Of a DNA stretch of 64,000 bases, positions 50,601 to 59,600 are shown piece by piece (within the stretch, counting starts at the first letter, position 1; each line of letters begins with the position of its first letter). The notes beneath the pieces were generated by a model. The model ran no database searches, was not told the DNA's origin, and saw only the letters and a list, made by a program, of their open reading frames with translations. Source of the DNA: Notospermus geniculatus (taxonomy: Eukaryota; Nemertea; Pilidiophora; Heteronemertea; Lineidae). Location: the NCBI GenBank assembly GCA_002633025.1, contig NMRB01001667.1, positions 41,590 to 105,589 of the forward strand. The letters are read 5' to 3'. A program made the translations under genes and the position numbers.

Positions 50601-53600
50601 GCTGCATATATGCGCATGTAAACATGAATATGTAAAATATATGCATAGATTAAGCATGGATATTGTGTGCTGAGGTGTAAAGCACAATATTGAAAAGTAT
50701 CATAAATTCAGCCAAGAAATGGCAGCTTGAAACATCGAATAGAGTGAAGATTACTAAATTTTCAAAAAATTTTCCAAGGAAGCAAAAACTAATGAAACCC
50801 TTGATAAGCCTAATACTGTACAATGGCCTAGATATTTCAGACATGATGCAAATTTCGCTTGAAATAAATGAAGTTATTTTGTACAACAATCACAAATGAA
50901 GAAGAAATATTTTAGCAGATTATCACTGAATTCAATGGATTAATAGTTATAAATTGCCATGTTCTATACATTATCTTAACAACAAATCAGGCCCTACACC
51001 CCTTTAAAAACAGTTTTGTTAGTTTTTACATCAAAAACATTTTGAAGGACCAAAAAATATTGGAATCTAATAGTTCAGGGTCCAAAAATGAAAGAGGGCA
51101 CAATATAGAATTCAAGTTTGAAGTTACGATTTCAACTGAATCAGAACTTAAGCGACAAGTGGATTTTTTACCCCTGTTGGTCAGTGTGTATGTGAGGTGC
51201 TCCAAAACTAAAAATTGAAAATAAAAAAAATACAGGGATTAGACAAGAAAGATGCTATTTTTCAAAAGGATATTCATGCATTTTTTGGAGATAAAAAAAT
51301 AATTCAAGATGCAACATGCTCCATGCTTGAAAACACTACCATGCATGCATGCAGATAAAAATTCACACTTTTTGATGCAAATATCTGGCGCCAATGCTGA
51401 CTTCTTTACGAAAATGCAAAATTTTAAAGATTTAATGCAATTATTTTTACAAAATTCCAATTCCCAAAGAAAATGCAAATTTTCAATGAGAATGCTAATT
51501 TCTTACTTAGAAGTTTTATTAAGGGTGTGTTGCATCGATGAATAAATAGCCATATATTAGCCGCCCATAACTTTTACTTTGTGTGTGTTCTACCCCACTG
51601 TATTTGGTATTAACTCTTTCAATGCCCATACTATTTTGATTTTGTATGCCTAAAATGCCCAATGGTTAGCAATGTTCTAACCCTATTTGCTTATTTTTGT
51701 AGCCAGAGATTTCAAACGAACTACATTATTCACATGGTGGGAGATTCAAATTGCAGTCAATATGCAGTGATATTGAACAGTCTGATTCAGCTTCATATCA
51801 CTAGATGGAGACACCAAAATAATGTATATACGTTATGGGCATTTTTACAGACCACGTGCAAAACCGTATGGATACATTTTGGGCACTGAAGGAGCCAATT
51901 GAACAACCACCCATATAAGTAGTATTTTGTGTGTGATTTCTCCTTATGTAATTGATGTGGACTTAACTAACCATAGCTTTTATTTTGTGTGTGTTCTAAT
52001 CTGTGGACTAACCACCCATAAAAACTGCTGTGTGATTTATCCCAGCTTAATTCTTACATGTAACTATGGATTAACCAGCCATTGATAACTGTGGATTAAC
52101 CACCCATATAAGTTGTGTTTGTTTCTGTTTTATCCCAATGTACATGTACATGTAACATAGCCATTGATTAACCACCCATAAAAGTGAATTAACCACCCAT
52201 AAAAGTGAATTAACCACCTGAATTAACCACCCATAAAAGTGAATTAACCACCCATAAAAGTTTTATTTCATGTGTTCTATCACTAGGTGATTGATTCATC
52301 TATGTTCTATTTTATAATAAGCGACGAGCATTCCGTTTACAGCACCAAGAACTCAACATCCCACCACCACAAAGCTCTGAATATTTCAACACCTATACCA
52401 AATATTCAAAGGAATAGCTAAATTTCAACTTTTCAAAATACGCAATGACCCATATTCTAGACGCTTCCTAACTCTAAGGTCTAATTTAAGCTTTGGTATT
52501 CCGCCCTGCAAACATGCTAAAGGAAACCTTCAAGTTAAGGAAGTTTCTAGAATAGGGCCCAATGTGTGCATATATAACACAAATATTTCATGCCACGAGG
52601 ATGTGCAATAAAATTAAATGTGTGACATGAGTGCACAGGGTTCAGTCGACACTCCTCCTAACCGCTGTTGTTATTTAAACCCACGATGCATTGAGAGAGG
52701 GCTCGGAATTTCAATATGATGTACGGTATATGACGTTTAGCCAAAGCCAAAGCATTATTGGCCCAGGTAAGTATGGACACGCCATCTCAATATTCATGTT
52801 CCTCACTTGGATGGGGTCTTTTACTTGCCCTTGCAAAGGTACACGGTACAACGGCTTACTGCCCCATGCAACGGACATGAAGAGCCAGGGATGATTAATC
52901 CGATTTGGCCTGGGATTTGAACCAGGGACCTGCCGCTTGCTAAGAAGATGTGATAACAGGCTCAGGACTCCTAAAAATTTGATACAGTTGCCATGGTTTC
53001 ATTTAAATTCAGCTTCCAACTACGAGACAGTGCAATATATTCAAATCAATATCAATCACACACACACTAAAGCCTAGTTCACACTTCAACGCACGACCAT
53101 CGGCGTCCGCCGCGCGATCAAAATCTGGACGCCGACTTTGCAGAGTTGATTCATATTCCAGCGTACTTCAGCGACGGCGACGCGTTATGAAATGACTCAA
53201 GTTATTACAGTCTCGTGATCGGACGCCGACCAAATCGCGCGACGGGGTCGGCATCGACGCAAGATCGTGCGTCAGTCGCCAGCGATGGTCGTGCGTCGAA
53301 GTGAACTACGCTTAAGTGTGCGAAGCTCTGGTTCAAACACTCAATGCCGTGCTAAAGTCAGATTTGCAACACTAAATGGTGTGCTAAATTCAGACTTTTA
53401 AACACTCCATAACGTGCTATATTCAGATTTAAAATACTCATTTGTGTGCTAAATCCAGATTTAAACCTTTCAATGGTGTACTAAATGGTAGAGCCCAATC
53501 TTAATGCATCGTATCATAGTGAGACAAACATTAATATATAATGAAGCGCTACCGAATTCAAAATGTGACGGAAATTTTCCTCAAATCAAGACCCGAATGT

Positions 53601-56600
53601 GGATCATGCTGAGTGCATGAAGTGAATCTTACTGTGCTCTACGTGAGTGATTCTATCCGCTGTGAGAGTTAATACCCTCCCCATGCTTTTTGCCTCTTAA
53701 AGTTGACATTTTTGATGGCAACAGTTAAGTTGCTTAGCAACCAATGACCTTCACTTCTGTCATCATCATCATTAAATGGTCGAAGGACTAGTTGTCCCGT
53801 AGGCCAATGTGATGGCCACAGTATCACAAGATGTGTTGACAAATAGGAGCACTCAGCCGCGTGTATTGCCAAAAGATGGCAGCAAAGTTCTAGCGGACCA
53901 ATACACAGGAAAATCCACGTGATTGGTGCTCGATCAAGAATGAACGGGTCCGCTATATGCATTGAATTGGGCCGCAGTGACACCTATTGGTCAAGATACA
54001 AGGAGTAGAGGGAGGAAATTGGACAAAGTTACCTGGTAGTCATTTTTAGTATGGAAACAGTAAAATAGCGAGAAATTACGAGAAACGGACAGCTTCAATG
54101 AACTTAAAATAAGCCTTCTCTTGATTAATCAATCAATTACATGTAATTAATTTCTGGATTAATTAGACAGATGTTAATTTCAGTTTTTGCCGACCACGTA
54201 AGGATGGAAACTTTTTACCGTTGTCAGAAATATACGCGACATACAGTACAGGTCACAATTGACATCCCTACGGCTTCGTGTAAGTAACTCGTAGTTACGC
54301 GTAACTCACGGCTTTGGTTTCGCGTAACTCACTGCGTAACTCACCAAAATCGCGTAACTCGCCTTGTAAATAACTGCGTAGCTAGCGAAATTCGCGTAAC
54401 TCACCTCGTAAGTTACGCGTAACATAGCTCGTGAGTTGTTGCATAAGTTATGCGTAACTTACGCAAATTTAGGGATGTCAATTTTGACCTGTACTGTACG
54501 TGGAAAGTACGCGGATAAAGGTAGGTCAATTGTGCAACGTGCTGTAGTTATGATCCCCATTCACTCACTCTAGAAGTTAGGCTCACCCCTCATTGTTTTA
54601 CAACCACTGCCGTTATCAAGATGGGGCCCAGAATGGAAAGCAAGTATACCAGCTGTTGGGACATCGAAAACATTTCGAGATCCAGTCCTTACATGGTCAG
54701 CTTTTCATTCCAAAATAAAGCTCACGTCAGTTAAACGAGACAAAAGTTAAAACCTTCTTCCCTCTGTACACCACAAATTTCTGAATTTTACCCCCACTTT
54801 GCTAAAACAATGATAAAACTTATTTTTATCCCAAATTTTTATCAATTCAAATACTCAGGCACACAACTCAAGCTCAGGCCATTTCAGTTTCCAAGTTTTT
54901 TACAGCGTTTCAAATCACACTAAACGACCCAGGCCTATGAACTTACCTTGCTCCACGATGATTAACTGGGCGCTTGATTGAATATTTCCGGCAGCATTTT
55001 CGGCCATACATTGATAGACCCCCTCGTCAGACCGCACCAACCCTAGGATTCTCAACTTCCGTCCGTCAATGATTTGAAAATAATCATTAGCGATTATGAT
55101 GTCGCCATTTTTCACCCACTGGATGGTGGGCTTTGGATTCCCGCTGACGTCGCAGTCGAATTCAATGTCCTTGTTGACCTCGGCGTATGTGTTACGGGGC
55201 GACGTGACGAATTTTGGGGGTTCTGAAATGAGGAAAATATAGACTAGACCCACAAGGAAGATTCACTAAACATCACTCACTGTAGTACTATCTACCTCAG
55301 CGATCTAGGCAGTCCATCATCCACGGCGGTGCCTTAAAGAGGCTCCACTGTACGCATTGCAGATCAGAGTATCCTTCATGACACCTACCATTCACTGTCA
55401 GGATAGCATCAGTATCCGCCGATTCTTCGAGATTTCTAGCCCTACACGTATAAGCACCAGCATCAGCCAGGGTGATTTTGTCGATCTGTAAGCTGCCTTG
55501 ACCAACGATCCGGAAACGGCTATCAAGATGTCTGGAAAAAGATGGAACGTACTGTATTTTTTCTGCAGCAGGACAATCATCATCATCATCATCATCATTG
55601 TCATATCAGAAATGACATAATCTACATTCATTACCACCATCTTGGTACTAATCCAGATTCATTACCACCATCTTGGTAGTAATCCAGATTCATTCCCACC
55701 ATCATGTTAGTAATCCAGATTCATTCCCACCATCTTGTTAGTAATCCAGATTCATTCCCACCATCTTGTTAGTAATCCAGATTCATTCCCACCATCTTGT
55801 TAGTAATCCAGATTCATTCCCACCATCATGACAGTAATCCAGATTCACTCCCACCATCTGGACAGTAATCCAGATTCACTCCTTTTATCTGGCCAGTAAC
55901 CCAAATCCACTCCCACCATCTGGACAGTAATCCAGAATCACTCCTTTCATCTGGACAGTAATCCAGATTCACTCCCACCATCTGGACAGTAATCCAGATT
56001 CACTCCTGCCATCTCGGTAGTAATCAGATTCACTCCCACCATCTGGACAGTAATCCAGAAGTGGACATACTTACGCCATATCAATCGTGGCGCCATCTTT
56101 CAGCCACGTTATCGTCGGTAGATGATCCTGTCGATCACGCCCGTTAGCACCACAGAAGAGTTTGACCGTGCTGTTGACCAGAACCGTTTTATCTAGTGGC
56201 GACATCACGAATTGTGGATTTACACCCCGGTAGGTTGCTGGAACAGAATATATATTCACAAACATCCAATTTCTGATCTTTAACTTACAAAAGCATGATT
56301 AACACTTATGTCATACTTGCAATGGCATGATGGCGATGACGTCTCTTTGATTTCAGAGTTAGTCGTCATTTAGCAATGCCTCATGACTGCAAAGTATCTG
56401 TGAACAGCTGCACACAATCGTTGACCCTCATCTACATGACCTCTAGAGGTCAAGGACAGTTGTTTGTTCTATTTGACCTACGAAGGGAGTCAAGGTCAAA
56501 CAATCATGCATGCAATTTAACTCCACATACAGATCAAAGTTAGTAAAATTCTGGGAAAGGGCAAAGGTCAAGGACACATGAAAATCAGCCAATCAGCTTC

Positions 56601-59600
56601 CTTCTGTCTGCAGGCCTTTTTGTTTGACGGGCGCGAAAATGCATGCGCCTCGCAAACAATAGAAATTCTATTGTTTGCGAAGCGCAGGCGTTTTCGTGCC
56701 CGTCAAACGAAAAGGCCTGTGTCTGTATTCACCATGAGGTCAAAGTTTATGTGAACTGGTAGGCCTACTTGTCCGTCTTCGTTGATAAGTGTAAGGGTTA
56801 GTATTACATGTTCTGGCAGGTGCCAGGCCTCGACAATCATGCAACCCAGACTCCACGCAGAGGTCGAAGTCAGGAAAATTCTGCAATAAACTCCTTATAG
56901 GTCAAGGTCACATAATAATGCAACGCGACCTTGAACAGAAGCCAGATTGCCCTGTGGCTTGACCTCTCAACTTAAACGTCATTACGCACAACGAAGACTT
57001 AAACTAGTGTAAGAATACTGGTATTCAGTGCCTGCGGGATTAATCGCCGAAAATTAATAAACAAAGGCTTGTTGGCGGCCCCACCCAGAGTGCAGACCTG
57101 CCCATCCAATGGAAAAGGCAATATTTCCAGTGGGGAATGTTTATTTGAAGTAATAGCTGGATTATATAGACCATTATTTCAAATGGTCATGATCAGAGCA
57201 ATTACATGAATTGACCATGTTCCCACCAATTCCAATGCAAATACTGCCTTTTTACCATTGGAAGGCAAGGAAGGAATTTACAGTGAGGTGAAACACAAGA
57301 GGGATATCACAGTGTGCTGATAAAAATTCCAAATTTACATTTACAACACACTCGATAGATTCCAGGAGTGATGAGTGATTTTTCATTGAAGTATCTCAAA
57401 TTTTTTACAATATTTTGATATTTTTTTATTATAGTTTCATTTAACTACCATGTCTACCAAATCCACATATTTGCAACTTGTAGATACCAAAATTTAGAGG
57501 CTGTGAAGATTTAAAGGAGTTCGACGTCCAAGTTGTAAACAAACCAGTTTGTTTACAAACAGTGGTCGGCAAACTAGTTTTATTCCTTCGTGAAGGTGGC
57601 AGCACCAGTAGCGCCCCGTCATCGTTAGACTGGTGCCCGGTCCAATGCAACTCACTCACGATATTCACGTCAGTACATATCACCGACAATAGGTGGCAGC
57701 ACTGCAGGCGTCGCGTGGATAGAGAACCAGTGAGTGACTGTTTACAACTTGGACGTCCAGCTCCTTTAAATACCGGTATCAATTCAGAGAAAAAAATATT
57801 TTCTTGTTTACAAGCGGCTTTTAGCTTTGCCACCTTTTAATTTTAGGGTTTTGGGGGTCAACGCTCCCAACACAGCTACACCACAAATGGACAATAGTTT
57901 ACGCACTCTGTAATGTTACGAGAGCTTCGTGAATAACGTCCCAGAGCACTTACCGGTACTAAAGTGATTTTTTTGCACTCAGTAAGACACCATGATTGAT
58001 TAACTGATTAATTAATTGTTTGATTGACAGTTTAAAATCTCGCTTAATATCCTAATCCAGCGATATGACAAACCTCGGAATCCAATATTCAGATGACTCC
58101 ATATTCTACCATTGCATATATGTATCTTGTCAAAATCTACAACAAAATATATCACTCCACGGCTTAATGCTAAACTAAACGACCACAGGACGTTTTATGA
58201 ACTGATTCTAGGACTTACCCCCCTTGCCTCCTGGGATTTCAATAAAAAATTCATTTGTAAAACTGAATATGTGGAATTTTTAAACTGTTTTGACCTAAAA
58301 ATCCACACTAGCACCATATTTTCTTCAAAAATACGCATGGCTTTCTGATACAAAAGCTGGATGCATGTGTTCTGCTATTCACCTACCAGCCACATTTGGT
58401 GCCGTGACCAGGACAACACCTGCATTTGGTGCCGTGACCAGGATATGCACCAGGATTTGATGCCGTGACCATGATCATCAACCAAATTTGGTGCCATGAC
58501 CATGATCATCAACCAGATTTTTTGCCGTGACCATGATTGACAGCCATATTTGGTGCCATGATCCGGATCAACAGCCACAATTGGAGCTGTGAGCAGGATC
58601 AACAGCCACAACAAACTTTTGGTGCCATGACCAGGATCAACAGCCACATCAAAATTTTGGTGCTGTGACCAGAATCAACAGCCACAACAAAATTTTGGTG
58701 CCTTGAGCAGGATCAACAGCCACATTTGGTGCAGTGACCAGGATCAAAGCCACACCAAAATTTCGATGCTGTGACCAGGATCAAAGCCACATCAAAATTT
58801 TGGTGCCGTGACCAGGATCAAAGCCACATCAAAATTTTGGTGCCATGACCAGGATCAAAGCCACATCAAAATTTTGATGCCGTGACCCAAAGCCACATCA
58901 AAATGTTGATGCCGTGACCAGGATCAAAGCCACATCAAAATTTTGGTGCTGTGACCAGGATCAAAGCCACATCAAAATTTTGGTGGAGTGACCAGGATCA
59001 ACAGCCACATTTGGTGCCATGACCAAGATGAACAAATTCCAACTTTCAAGTCCAGCAAGCTGCAGTGAAGGCCAACAAAAGCAGATTTATTTCAACATTT
59101 CAAAACATGACAGCAGATTCACTTACCAGGGTTTGGGTTCTGTCGCAGAGCAGCAAAATCGCTTACACGGCTACGTTCTGAATTATTTGCACGGCATTTA
59201 TAATTTCCAAAATCTTGGAACTGAATATTTAAAATTTCTAGCACCCCTTCTTTATGTATTCTAATGTTGATATTCTTTGCCTCGGATAGTTCCATCTCTT
59301 CTTTTAACCACGTGATATCGGGCGTTGGCACCCCGTCAATGAAGCACGGGAGCATGGCAGTGTCCTCGAGATGTAGGATAAGGTCGGACGGTCCGACCGT
59401 GAAGGCGGATAAATCTGAAAGGAAAATTTTGGAAATGACGATAGTCAACTTGCCCTTCTCAAAGAAGTACCGCACCATGTTGAAATCCAGCAACCCTTAA
59501 AGAGGCTGTCTCGCCTTACAAACTCCTAGTCCAATAACACTTATATTCATGGGTTGTAGAAGTTTCAAAATACGCAAATAGTTTTTTACCTTTTAAATCC

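Noticed and set aside
57441-57833. 130-codon minus-strand open frame
   Set aside because: It spans an inverted-repeat MITE and has no recognisable family or splice context.
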